Below are positions 5,495-12,924 of a stretch of 12,924 nucleotides of DNA, one piece after another. This DNA comes from Ilumatobacter sp. Its GTDB lineage: Bacteria; Actinomycetota; Acidimicrobiia; Acidimicrobiales; Ilumatobacteraceae. Each line of letters opens with the position of its first letter. The first letter of the stretch is position 1. A program made the position numbers and the translations under genes. Location: positions 1-12,924 of the forward strand of contig JABJAB010000041.1 in assembly GCA_018666235.1 (NCBI GenBank). Direction: 5' to 3'. The notes under the pieces are model-generated. The model worked only from the letters and a program-made list of their open reading frames with translations. It had not been told where the DNA came from and did not search any database.

Positions 5495-6949
5495 TCACAT
5501 CAAGGGGCGTTCGGTCGGCGCGATCGGCCGTGGGAGCGTTGTCTCGCCCATCAGCAGTGCGTCGGCGCCCGCTGCTGCTGCTCGACCTTCAGCAATCGCC
5601 CAAACAATCAGGCTTTGTCCCCGACCCATGTCGCCGGCCACGAACAGCCCGTGCTGGTTGGTCATGTAATTGTCATCGCGCACCACGTTGCCGCGAGCGT
5701 CATAGTCCACGCCGAGCTCGTCAAGCCACGAACCTTTCTCCGGACCCACAAAGCCCATCGCGAGGAACACGAAGTCCGCAGGAATCTCCCTGTCCGTGCC
5801 TTCGACTTTTTCGAACTTGCCGTCGACGAACTCAACTTCGTGCAACATCAGCGCCTTGACCCGGCCGGTCCCGTCATCCACGAACCGCTCGGTGTTGACG
5901 CTGTAGAGACGTTCTCCGCCCTCCTCGTGCGCGCTGGTGACCTTGTAGACCATCGCGAACTGTGGCCACGGGTTGCGATCCCCATTCCGTTCGTCGGACG
6001 GTCGGGGCATGATCTCGAGCTGCGTTACCGAGGCCGCGCCTTGGCGATGCGCCGTACCCAGACAGTCAGCGCCGGTGTCGCCACCACCGATGATCACCAC
6101 GTGTTTGCCGTTCACATCGATCGGCGACTGCTCCTGATCACCGAACTGCACCCGATTCGACTCCGGCAAGTACTCCATCGCCTGATGGATTCCCGCAAGT
6201 TCTCGTCCCGGTACAGGCAGGTCACGCCATGCCGTTGCGCCGCAAGCGAGCACCACGGCATCGTGGCTGGCGCGGAGCACCTCGATATCGACGTTCTCGC
6301 CAACAACGGCGTTCGTGCGGAACTCGGTTCCTTCGGCTTCCATTTGTTCGAGACGACGATCGATGTGCCGCTTCTCCATTTTGAACTCTGGGATCCCGTA
6401 GCGCAGCAGTCCGCCAATACGGTCAGCACGCTCGAGCACCACGACGTCGTGCCCAGCGCGCGTCAACTGCTGCGCAGCAGCGAGACCCGCTGGCCCGGAG
6501 CCGATGACCGCAATCCGCTTGCCAGTGCGAACCGACGGAATCTGCGGCGTGACCCAGCCCTCGTCGAAGGCCCGGTCGATGATCTCGACTTCGACCTGCT
6601 TGATCGCAACCGGGTCCTGGCTGATACCGAGCACGCATGCCGACTCGCAGGGCGCTGGACACAGCCGCCCGGTGAATTCGGGGAAGTTGTTCGTGGCATG
6701 CAGCCGTTCGATCGCATCGTGCCACTGGTTGCGGTACACGAGGTCGTTCCAATCGGGAATGAGATTCCCGAGGGGACAACCGTTGTTGCAGAACGGGATG
6801 CCGCAATCCATGCACCGCCCGGCCTGGTGATTCAGTGCTTCTGCATCGAACGGCTCGTAGACCTCGTTCCAGTCTCGAAGACGGACGGGAACGGGACGAT
6901 GTGCGGGAGTCTGACGCTCCCATTCGAGAAAACCGGTGGGCTTACCCAT
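5495..6949 (-). CDS. gltD: Glutamate synthase [NADPH] small (beta) subunit
   Basis: The beta subunit of bacterial GOGAT takes electrons from NADPH through FAD and passes them through 4Fe-4S clusters to the large subunit, which forms glutamate. The 484-residue length is usual. The N-terminal cluster domain has Cys46, Cys49, Cys54 and Cys58 (RCMDCGIPFCNNGCP) and Cys97, Cys101 and Cys105 (CPAPCESAC). The FAD-binding motif GSGPAG is at 150-155, and the NADPH-binding motif IIGGGDTGADC is near residue 290. The C-terminal GD-containing motif FVAGDMGRGQSLIVWAIAEGR closes the FAD site. The start codon lies one base after the gltB stop (TGA-C-ATG), so the two are almost certainly co-translated from one mRNA. 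All key residues are present and the gene looks intact. Confidence 0.97.
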   Translation of the reverse strand: MGKPTGFLEWERQTPAHRPVPVRLRDWNEVYEPFDAEALNHQAGRCMDCGIPFCNNGCPLGNLIPDWNDLVYRNQWHDAIERLHATNNFPEFTGRLCPAPCESACVLGISQDPVAIKQVEVEIIDRAFDEGWVTPQIPSVRTGKRIAVIGSGPAGLAAAQQLTRAGHDVVVLERADRIGGLLRYGIPEFKMEKRHIDRRLEQMEAEGTEFRTNAVVGENVDIEVLRASHDAVVLACGATAWRDLPVPGRELAGIHQAMEYLPESNRVQFGDQEQSPIDVNGKHVVIIGGGDTGADCLGTAHRQGAASVTQLEIMPRPSDERNGDRNPWPQFAMVYKVTSAHEEGGERLYSVNTERFVDDGTGRVKALMLHEVEFVDGKFEKVEGTDREIPADFVFLAMGFVGPEKGSWLDELGVDYDARGNVVRDDNYMTNQHGLFVAGDMGRGQSLIVWAIAEGRAAAAGADALLMGETTLPRPIAPTERPLM

Positions 6950-6950
6950 G

Positions 6951-9900
6951 TCAGGACCTCGCTGCTTCCATGATGGCGTTAACGGTGGCGTCTTCGTCGA
7001 GGCCTGATGCCTCGGCTTCGGCGATGACGTTCAGAACTCGCTTGTAGTCGGTTGGCATCACCTTGCGGAACTCGCTGACCTTGAGTGGCCACGAGGCCAG
7101 GAGCCCCTCGGCAACGGACGAGCCGGTGAAGTCGCGATGGCGGGTCACAGTGTCACGCAGGAACTCACGATCCTCCGCCGTCAGTTCTTCCAGCTTGACC
7201 ATCTCGTAGTTGACCTTGCTCGCAAATTCACCATTCGGGTCATAGACGAAGGCAATGCCGCCGGACATCCCGGCACCAAAGTTACGGCCCGTTTCGCCGA
7301 GCACGACCACCCGGCCACCGGTCATGTATTCACACCCGTGATCACCGATGCCCTCACTGACCGCAAGCGCACCGGAGTTACGGACGCAGAAGCGCTCGCC
7401 GACATTGCCGCGGAGGAAAATCTCACCTCCGGTCGCGCCATAGCCGATGACATTGCCGGCAATGACATGGTCTTCAGCAGCAAACGGCGCGAGCGGATGC
7501 GGGTGCACGATCAGCCGCCCACCAGACAATCCCTTGCCGACGTAATCGTTGCCGTCGCCAACCAGACGCATCTGAATGCCCGCTGGAACGAACGCACCGA
7601 AGCTCTGCCCGGCCGAGCCGGTCAACGTGATGTCGATCGTGCCGTCGGGCAGACCAGCACCCTTCCACTGCTTCGTCACCTCGTGACCGAGCAACGTGCC
7701 AACGGTTCGGTGCACGTTACGAATCGGAAGATCGATCGAGACGTGGTGGCCGTCCCTGATGGCGGGCTGGGCCAGGGCGATGAACTGCTGATCGAGCGCC
7801 TCGTCGAGGCCGTGATCCTGATCGACCGTCTGGATCATCGACTGGTGATACGGATTCTGTGGCACGGCAAGAATCGGGCTGATGTCGAGACCCGAGGCCT
7901 TCCAGTGATCGATTGCTTCACGGGTGTCGAGCGCCTCGACGTGCCCGATCATCTCGTCCATCGTGGCAAAGCCCAGCTCGGCCATGATCTCACGCACTTC
8001 CTCCGCGATGTACTCGAAGAAGTTGATCACGAACTCCGGTTTGCCGGTAAACCGGGAGCGGAGTTCGGGGTTTTGGGTGGCGACACCGACGGGGCAGGTG
8101 TCGAGGTGGCAGACCCGCATCATGATGCAACCCGACACGACGAGCGGCGCCGTCGCAAACCCATACTCCTCGGCGCCGAGCAACGCAGCAATCACGACGT
8201 CGCGGCCCGTCTTCAGTTGGCCATCGCTCTGTACGACGATGCGGTCACGCAAGCCATTGAGCATCAACGTCTGCTGGGTCTGGGCAAGCCCCAGTTCCCA
8301 CGGTCCACCTGCGTGTTTCAGCGATGTCAGTGGGCTCGCCCCGGTACCTCCGTCGTGGCCCGAGATGAGCACGACATCAGCTTTCGCCTTCGACACGCCC
8401 GCTGCAACGGTGCCGACGCCCGCCTCGGCGACCAGCTTGACGTGCACGCGTGCCGCCGGGTTGGCGTTCTTCAGGTCGTGAATCAGTTGCTTCAGATCCT
8501 CGATCGAATAGATGTCGTGGTGCGGCGGCGGACTGATCAGACCGACGCCTGGAGTTGAGTGGCGAGTCTTTGCGATCCATGGCCAGACCTTGTGCCCGGG
8601 CAGCTGGCCGCCTTCGCCGGGCTTGGCACCCTGGGCCATCTTGATCTGGATGTCGTCAGAATTCGTGAGGTATTCAGCGGTGACGCCGAATCGGCCTGAG
8701 GCCACCTGCTTGATCGACGAGCGCCGCTCAGGGTCGTAGAGCCGGTCAGCGTCTTCGCCACCCTCACCGGTGTTGGACTTCGCGCCCAATCGGTTCATCG
8801 CCACGGCAAGCGTCTCGTGAGCCTCAGCGCTGATCGAGCCGTAGGACATCGCTCCAGTGCTGAATCGCTTGACAATCTCTGACACCGGCTCGACATCGTC
8901 GATGGAGATGGGCGAGCGGCCAGAGCGGTCGGCGTTCGCAAACTCGAACAGCCCGCGCAACGTCATCAGCTTCTTCGACTGGTCGTCGACGCGGCTCGTG
9001 TACTCCTTGAAGATGTCGTAGCGGCCCGCACGCGCAGCGTGCTGCAGCTTGAAGACCGTCTCAGGATTGAAAAGGTGCTGTTCGCCTTCGCGGCGCCACT
9101 GGTACTCGCCACCGAGCTCAAGCTTGCGGTGGGCGCGTTCTTCGGGCCGATCAGGGTTGGCCATCTTGTGCCGTGCCGCGACTTCCGCGGCGATCTCGTC
9201 AAGACCGATCCCACCGAGCTGGCTCACCGTTCCGGTGAAGTACTGCTCGACCACATCCTCGCCAAGACCGATGGCCTCGAAGATCTGCGCACCGGTGTAC
9301 GACGCCACCGTCGAGACACCCATCTTCGACATCACCTTCAGGACGCCCTTGTTACACGCCTTGATGTAATTGCGAATCGCAAGCTGGTCGTCAAGGTCGC
9401 CGAGGCCGTGCATGCCCTCATGAATGAGGTCTTCGACTGACTCGAAGGCGAGGTACGGGTTGATCGCACCGGCCCCGTAGCCGATGAGGAGCGCCATGTG
9501 ATGCACTTCGCGGGCATCTCCCGCTTCCACAACCAAGCCGGTCATCGTGCGCTGCTTGGTCCGCACGAGGTGGTGGTGCACCGCTGCGGTCAGCAGGAGC
9601 GAAGGGATTGGGGCATCGATGGTGTCGGCGTTGCGGTCCGACAGCACGATCATTCTGGCCCCGGCTCCGATGGCATCCGAAGCCTGCTGGCACACGCGGT
9701 CGAGTGCCGCACGGAGACCCGGCCCACCGTCAGCAACGCGGTACAGCCCACTGAGCACCTTGGCCTGGAGACCGGCGTGTCCGCCGTCGTCATTGACATG
9801 GATGATTTTCGCCAACTCGTCGTTGTCGATGATCGGGTTCGGCAACGCCATCTGTCGGCAACTCTCAGGGCCGGGAGCAAGCAGGTTCGCCTCCGGTCCG

Positions 9901-11504
9901 ACCGACGCCGACACCGCTGTGACGACTTCTTCGCGGATTGCATCCAGCGGCGGGTTGGTGACCTGTGCAAACAGTTGCTTGAAGTAATCAAACAGCAACC
10001 GTGGCCGGTCCGACAGCACGGCCAGCGGCGTGTCGGTACCCATCGAGCCGAGTGCCTCATATGCGTTTGCCGCCATCGGAGTGATCAGAATCTTGAGCTC
10101 TTCGTGGGTATAGCCGAACATTTGTTGACGGCGCAGAACGCTGTCGTGGCTGAAGACGACGTGCTCGCGGTCAGGAAGGTCCGGGAGGTTGGTCATGCCA
10201 GCCGCAAGCCACTCGCCGTAGGGATGCTCCTCGGCAAGCTTGTTCTTGATCTCCTCGTCGCCGACAATCCGGCCCTCGTTGGTGTCGATCAAGAACATTT
10301 TGCCCGGCTGCAGACGACCCTTGGCCACCACCTTGCTCGGCTCGATGTCGATCACACCGACTTCGGACGCCATGACGACAAGGTCGTCGTCGGTGACCCA
10401 ATATCGGCTCGGGCGCAAACCGTTGCGGTCGAGCACTGCACCGATCATTTCGCCATCGGTAAAGGTGACCGATGCCGGACCATCCCAGGGTTCCATCATC
10501 GCCGCGTGGAACCGGTAGAAGTCGCGCTGCTTCTGCGACATCGTTTCGTCGTTTTCCCACGCTTCAGGAATCATCATGAGTACTGCATGATGAATCGGAT
10601 ATCCACCAAGGTGCAGCAATTCGAGAACTTCATCGAACCGAGCCGTGTCGGAGGATCCAGGCGTACAGATCGGGAACGCCCGGTCGATGCCCGGCAAGAG
10701 CGGGCTTTCAAGCATCGCCTCGCGTGCGCGCATCCAGTTCTGATTGCCCTGCACGGTGTTGATCTCACCGTTGTGAGCGACGAATCGATAGGGATGCGCC
10801 AGCGGCCACGACGGGAATGTGTTCGTACTGAACCGGCTGTGCACGAGCAGCAGTGCTGACTCGACTCGCGGATCACGCAGATCGGGAAAAAACTCGCTCA
10901 GCTGTGGCGTCGTGAGCATGCCCTTGTAGACGATCGTGCGGCTGGAGAGCGACGAAAAGTAGCTGTCGAGGTCGCCGACGAGTTCACGCCGCGACGTCTT
11001 CCGAGCGACGAATGCCTTCCGATCGAGTTCGATACCCGTGGCACCTTCGGGGTCGCTGACGAAAAGCTGCTTGAACGTCGGCATCGCCTCGCGTGACGTC
11101 TTGCCCAGACAGTCGGGGTTGATCGGCAGGTCACGCCAACCGAGCACCTGAAGTCCAGCATCGGTGACACTCACCTCGATCGCCGACATCGCGTCCTGTG
11201 CATATTCAGGGATCGACGGCAGGAATGCGATGCCCACGGCGTAGGCGCCAGCGGCAGGCAGGTCGAACTCGGTGACCTCCTGGAAGAAGCGGTCCGGAAC
11301 CTGCAGCAGGATTCCGGCGCCGTCGCCCGAGTCGGGCTCGGCGCCTGTTGCACCGCGGTGTTCAAGGTTCGTCAACGCCTGCAGACCTGTCACGACCAGT
11401 TCATTCGAACGGACGCCCTTCAAGTTCGCGACGAAGGACACGCCGCAGGAATCGTGTTCCTGACGGGGGTCGTAGAGGCCAGAGGGGCCGGGAGGTTGCT
11501 GCAT
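6951..11504 (-). CDS. gltB: Glutamate synthase [NADPH] large (alpha) subunit
   Basis: The alpha subunit of GOGAT removes the amide from glutamine in an N-terminal class II amidotransferase domain. It channels ammonia to an FMN site, where 2-oxoglutarate is aminated and reduced to glutamate. The 1517-residue length is typical. Cys20 in HDSCGVSFV is the nucleophile exposed after removal of a 19-residue propeptide. The FMN/2-oxoglutarate domain has GLISPPPHHDIYSIEDL near 990-1005 and HDGGTGASP near 1050. The 3Fe-4S ligands are Cys1126, Cys1132 and Cys1137 (C-X5-C-X4-C). The C-terminal glycine-rich beta-helix domain is visible from about 1350 (GYGATGGEIFLRG). ATG 11504 was preferred because it gives a normal propeptide; the frame stays open to 11600 without family-like sequence. 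Ribosome-site evidence is weak (GGAT). No -10 box lies close to the start, so the message probably has a 5' leader, unlike three other genes here. Confidence 0.97.
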   Translation of the reverse strand: MQQPPGPSGLYDPRQEHDSCGVSFVANLKGVRSNELVVTGLQALTNLEHRGATGAEPDSGDGAGILLQVPDRFFQEVTEFDLPAAGAYAVGIAFLPSIPEYAQDAMSAIEVSVTDAGLQVLGWRDLPINPDCLGKTSREAMPTFKQLFVSDPEGATGIELDRKAFVARKTSRRELVGDLDSYFSSLSSRTIVYKGMLTTPQLSEFFPDLRDPRVESALLLVHSRFSTNTFPSWPLAHPYRFVAHNGEINTVQGNQNWMRAREAMLESPLLPGIDRAFPICTPGSSDTARFDEVLELLHLGGYPIHHAVLMMIPEAWENDETMSQKQRDFYRFHAAMMEPWDGPASVTFTDGEMIGAVLDRNGLRPSRYWVTDDDLVVMASEVGVIDIEPSKVVAKGRLQPGKMFLIDTNEGRIVGDEEIKNKLAEEHPYGEWLAAGMTNLPDLPDREHVVFSHDSVLRRQQMFGYTHEELKILITPMAANAYEALGSMGTDTPLAVLSDRPRLLFDYFKQLFAQVTNPPLDAIREEVVTAVSASVGPEANLLAPGPESCRQMALPNPIIDNDELAKIIHVNDDGGHAGLQAKVLSGLYRVADGGPGLRAALDRVCQQASDAIGAGARMIVLSDRNADTIDAPIPSLLLTAAVHHHLVRTKQRTMTGLVVEAGDAREVHHMALLIGYGAGAINPYLAFESVEDLIHEGMHGLGDLDDQLAIRNYIKACNKGVLKVMSKMGVSTVASYTGAQIFEAIGLGEDVVEQYFTGTVSQLGGIGLDEIAAEVAARHKMANPDRPEERAHRKLELGGEYQWRREGEQHLFNPETVFKLQHAARAGRYDIFKEYTSRVDDQSKKLMTLRGLFEFANADRSGRSPISIDDVEPVSEIVKRFSTGAMSYGSISAEAHETLAVAMNRLGAKSNTGEGGEDADRLYDPERRSSIKQVASGRFGVTAEYLTNSDDIQIKMAQGAKPGEGGQLPGHKVWPWIAKTRHSTPGVGLISPPPHHDIYSIEDLKQLIHDLKNANPAARVHVKLVAEAGVGTVAAGVSKAKADVVLISGHDGGTGASPLTSLKHAGGPWELGLAQTQQTLMLNGLRDRIVVQSDGQLKTGRDVVIAALLGAEEYGFATAPLVVSGCIMMRVCHLDTCPVGVATQNPELRSRFTGKPEFVINFFEYIAEEVREIMAELGFATMDEMIGHVEALDTREAIDHWKASGLDISPILAVPQNPYHQSMIQTVDQDHGLDEALDQQFIALAQPAIRDGHHVSIDLPIRNVHRTVGTLLGHEVTKQWKGAGLPDGTIDITLTGSAGQSFGAFVPAGIQMRLVGDGNDYVGKGLSGGRLIVHPHPLAPFAAEDHVIAGNVIGYGATGGEIFLRGNVGERFCVRNSGALAVSEGIGDHGCEYMTGGRVVVLGETGRNFGAGMSGGIAFVYDPNGEFASKVNYEMVKLEELTAEDREFLRDTVTRHRDFTGSSVAEGLLASWPLKVSEFRKVMPTDYKRVLNVIAEAEASGLDEDATVNAIMEAARS

Positions 11505-11607
11505 TGTCACATCCACGAGTCGTTGATCGGCTACGAAATCGCGAAGACAGCCTGATCGACATTGACCAGCGGCCTCACACGAGGATGCTCGAGACAACAC
11601 TGGCTCA

Positions 11608-11645
11608 AGCGGGGGTTGCCCAGCTTAGAGCCTCAACCCCCCGCT
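11608..11645. repeat. GC-rich inverted repeat upstream of gltB
   Basis: AGCGGGGGTTG (11608-11618) pairs with CAACCCCCCGCT (11634-11645) across a 15-base loop, with one unpaired base in the C-run of the right arm. It lies 104-141 bases upstream of the gltB start. The loop contains TAAGCT on the minus strand, a possible -10 box. It could be an operator or leader structure controlling gltBD. There is no T-tract, so a terminator is less likely. Confidence 0.45.
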
Positions 11646-11687
11646 GTGCTCGCTCGTTCGGTCGTGAAACAGACAGCGGTTCCGCAT

Positions 11688-11713
11688 CCAGCCCGAGATG
11701 CCAGCCCGAGATG
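11688..11713. repeat. Perfect 13-bp tandem duplication
   Basis: CCAGCCCGAGATG occurs twice in direct succession (11688-11700 and 11701-11713), immediately before the -35 box of the truncated transporter gene. This looks like a replication-slippage duplication. Two copies could also serve as paired regulator sites. Confidence 0.7.
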
Positions 11714-11743
11714 TTGGCGAAAACGACGGCCGCGAGGCAGAAT
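11714..11743 (+). promoter_or_regulatory. Candidate promoter for the truncated MFS gene
   Basis: TTGGCG (11714-11719) and CAGAAT (11738-11743) are separated by 18 bases, each matching four of six positions of TTGACA and TATAAT. GTG 11752 follows after eight bases. GAGG at 11734-11737 lies 14 bases before the GTG, too far for an efficient ribosome site. Its survival suggests the gene decayed recently. Confidence 0.35.
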
Positions 11744-11751
11744 GCTCGTCT

Positions 11752-11895
11752 GTGCAACAGCGCCTGACCGACCTCTTTGCACCTCTGCGACAGCCCGAAG
11801 TCAGGTCACTGATGTGGGCTCAGCTGGTGTCGGGACTGGGCGACTGGGGGCCCCGATCAACCCCCCAACCAAAGCGCCAATCCCAGGCGTCATGA
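11752..11895 (+). pseudogene. 5' fragment of an MFS transporter gene
   Basis: The first 33 or so codons read like the N-terminus of a major facilitator superfamily exporter: a basic cytoplasmic lead (RLTDLFAPLRQPEVR), then SLMWAQLVSGLGDW, which matches the first-helix pattern of such proteins (QLVSxLGDW). From about 11851 the frame turns to polar, basic residues and stops at 11895. None of the plus-strand frames beyond that point resumes a membrane protein. A full MFS protein needs about 400 residues, so roughly nine tenths is missing. An in-frame ATG at 11698 is an alternative start. The short match makes the family call tentative. Confidence 0.4.
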
Positions 11896-12044
11896 AAATT
11901 CCGCCCCACCAACGGCGCCGCGCCGAGAAAAATCTCCGGAGCAGTCCGCTGGAGATTTCGACCCCAGTCGATCGCAACGTAAAAGGCACTCGCCACGCCT
12001 GCATACAACGCGACGACCAAGAACCGCTGGAACGACAAACGCAC
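11801..12044 (-). pseudogene. Small membrane-protein reading frame, probably frameshifted
   Basis: From GTG 12044 the minus strand reads a short basic start and then a hydrophobic helix (FLVVALYAGVASAFYVAI), followed by DWGRNLQRTAPEIFLGAAPLVG. It then turns polar and stops at 11820. Dropping one base from the CCCC run at 11904-11907 (GGGG on the coding strand) restores a second hydrophobic, glycine-rich segment, GGIFMTPGIGALVGGLIGAP, ending at 11801. The hydrophobic character changes frame exactly at a homopolymer, which points to a real frameshift or a sequencing error. I do not recognise the family. The frame is open upstream to the crotonase gene, so the true start is unclear. The last part overlaps the transporter fragment in antisense. 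Confidence 0.35.
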
Positions 12045-12096
12045 GGTCGACAGGATGCCAGCCCAATGAACGGTGGCTGCGCCGTTTCGAAAACTG

Positions 12097-12906
12097 TCAG
12101 TCCGTGAAGACGGGTGCGCGGTTCTCGAAGCTGGCTGTGACCGCCTCGACCTGGTTCTGCGTACCGACCTGGGCGCGGATCAAGCGGCGCTCTTCCGCGA
12201 ACTGTTCCGCTGCGCCCTCAGCAGCCATGTTGTTGATCAGTTCCTTCGCTCCGCGCACTGCGCCCGGACTCACCCCAGCGATCTCACGCGCCATCGTCAT
12301 CGCGTCGGCGTAGGGATCATCGCTGAGCCGAGTGGCCAGGCCGAGGTCAAACGCCTCCGAGCCGGGGAACACCCGGGCGGTGAACGTGAGTTCCTTGGCA
12401 ATATCAGGACGGACGAGTTTGCCGAGCTGGAAGGTTCCCGTCATGTCCGGCACCAAACCCCAGTAGATCTCGCGCACCGACATCTTCGTATCGGGGTGGA
12501 CGATGCGAATGTCGGCACCGAGCGCGATCTGGATCCCACCACCCAATGCGTGCCCGTGCACCGCAGCGATGACCGGGACAGGCACTTCTTGCCACACCCA
12601 GCAGACCTGCTGCGCGAGGTGAGTGATTCGGCCTTCGGTCATGTCTCCGGCATTGCCGGTCGACCGGCCCTCCGAGTCGTCGTTGCCTGCGATTGCCTGC
12701 ATCGACGCCATATCGAGGCCCGCACAGAACGACTTACCCTCGCCTGACAGCACGACGACCCGCACACCGGGTTCGGTCTTCAGCTGCTCGCCAGCCTCGG
12801 CCAGGGCAGTGAACATCGCCGGGTCGAGCGCGTTGCGCTTGTCGGGGCGGTTCATTTTGACGTCGGCGATTCCCGCCTCGATGGTGATGGTGACTCGATC
12901 AGACAT
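12097..12906 (-). CDS. Crotonase-family protein (enoyl-CoA hydratase/isomerase-like)
   Basis: A cytoplasmic acyl-CoA-binding enzyme of the crotonase superfamily, 269 residues, normal length. The oxyanion-hole segments are SFCAGLD (59-65) and GHALGGG (118-124). By motif alignment, the position of the first catalytic acid (Glu144 of rat hydratase, Asp176 of dienoyl-CoA isomerase) is Gln126. The second acid is kept as Glu146 in REIYWG, and Asp154 in VPDM falls eight residues on, at the spacing of Asp204 of dienoyl-CoA isomerase. It is therefore unlikely to be a standard two-glutamate hydratase; isomerase or another crotonase chemistry is more likely. ATG 12906 was preferred over GTG 12912 because a GAG lies nine bases upstream of it. 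GAGACT six bases before the ATG is a weak -10-like hexamer. The gene appears to be transcribed alone in this window. Confidence 0.93.
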   Translation of the reverse strand: MSDRVTITIEAGIADVKMNRPDKRNALDPAMFTALAEAGEQLKTEPGVRVVVLSGEGKSFCAGLDMASMQAIAGNDDSEGRSTGNAGDMTEGRITHLAQQVCWVWQEVPVPVIAAVHGHALGGGIQIALGADIRIVHPDTKMSVREIYWGLVPDMTGTFQLGKLVRPDIAKELTFTARVFPGSEAFDLGLATRLSDDPYADAMTMAREIAGVSPGAVRGAKELINNMAAEGAAEQFAEERRLIRAQVGTQNQVEAVTASFENRAPVFTD

Positions 12907-12924
12907 GGACACAGTCTCGCGCCA

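Larger units (their letters stand above)
11505..12096. other. Gene-poor, degenerate stretch between gltB and the crotonase gene
   Basis: No intact gene of known type spans this stretch. It holds the gltB 5' leader, a bulged inverted repeat, a 13-bp duplication, a truncated plus-strand transporter start and an opposed, frameshifted minus-strand membrane reading frame; each is listed separately. Longer plus-strand frames here (for example 11562-12107) give basic, proline-rich translations without domain character and are not supported. Confidence 0.6.

Noticed and set aside
5147..6973. A 608-codon plus-strand open frame
   Set aside because: It is antisense to gltD, which has all its cluster and nucleotide-binding motifs. 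The translation has no domain character; long antisense frames are expected in high-GC DNA.
7137..8558. A 473-codon plus-strand open frame
   Set aside because: It lies entirely antisense to the FMN and iron-sulfur part of gltB, is rich in His, Arg and Asp, and has no recognisable motif.
9498..10859. A 453-codon plus-strand open frame
   Set aside because: It is antisense to the N-terminal half of gltB, with no domain and no plausible ribosome site or promoter evidence.
11505..11600. A 32-residue N-terminal extension of gltB
   Set aside because: It would bury the conserved propeptide and active-site cysteine arrangement; ATG 11504 leaves a 19-residue propeptide before Cys20.
11562..12107. A 181-codon plus-strand open frame
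   Set aside because: The translation is basic and proline-rich with no domain, and it overlaps better-supported hydrophobic frames on both strands.
1..12924. CRISPR array, tRNA, insertion sequence, prophage or defence-island genes
   Set aside because: Reading both strands I found no regularly spaced repeats, cloverleaf-like segments, transposase or phage motifs, or defence-type proteins.

Overview
The window looks like chromosomal DNA of a high-GC actinobacterium, most likely an Ilumatobacter-like member of the Acidimicrobiia. This placement is inferred from codon usage, protein style and promoter layout, and no marker gene confirms it. I see no phage, IS element, CRISPR array, rRNA or tRNA. 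Almost every gene is on the minus strand; the exceptions are one metallo-hydrolase gene and a broken transporter fragment.

Left part (1-4708): The window opens inside a minus-strand gene for a secreted M1-family zinc aminopeptidase lipoprotein, whose C-terminal part lies outside. Next, also on the minus strand, is a two-gene unit joined by an ATGA stop/start overlap: a Gfo/Idh/MocA-family oxidoreductase followed by a divergent ProA-like (glutamate-5-semialdehyde dehydrogenase family) protein with an extra N-terminal segment. A glyoxalase II-like MBL-fold hydrolase is transcribed divergently from the oxidoreductase. The two starts are only 25 bases apart, and a perfect 10-bp palindrome there can act as a -10 element in both directions.

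Middle (4709-11504): A convergent 63-base gap separates the hydrolase from a minus-strand lipoprotein with two LysM domains. Upstream of that lie gltD and gltB, the small and large subunits of NADPH-dependent glutamate synthase (GOGAT), one base apart. GOGAT makes glutamate from glutamine and 2-oxoglutarate. The ProA-like enzyme belongs to a family acting on glutamate-derived semialdehyde, but a functional link is only suggestive.

Right part (11505-12924): About 590 bases upstream of gltB hold no intact gene. They contain a bulged GC-rich inverted repeat, a perfect 13-bp tandem duplication, a 48-codon 5' fragment of a plus-strand MFS transporter gene with a recognisable promoter, and an opposed minus-strand membrane-protein reading frame that can be restored by removing one base from a G4 run. 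It reads as a decaying region. The window ends with a complete crotonase-family gene whose first acidic catalytic position is a glutamine.

The most interesting general pattern is that three start codons (M1 peptidase, MBL hydrolase, LysM lipoprotein) are each preceded by TACGAT or TACGCT exactly six bases upstream. This is the geometry expected for leaderless mRNAs. I do not see a clearly novel multi-gene system.
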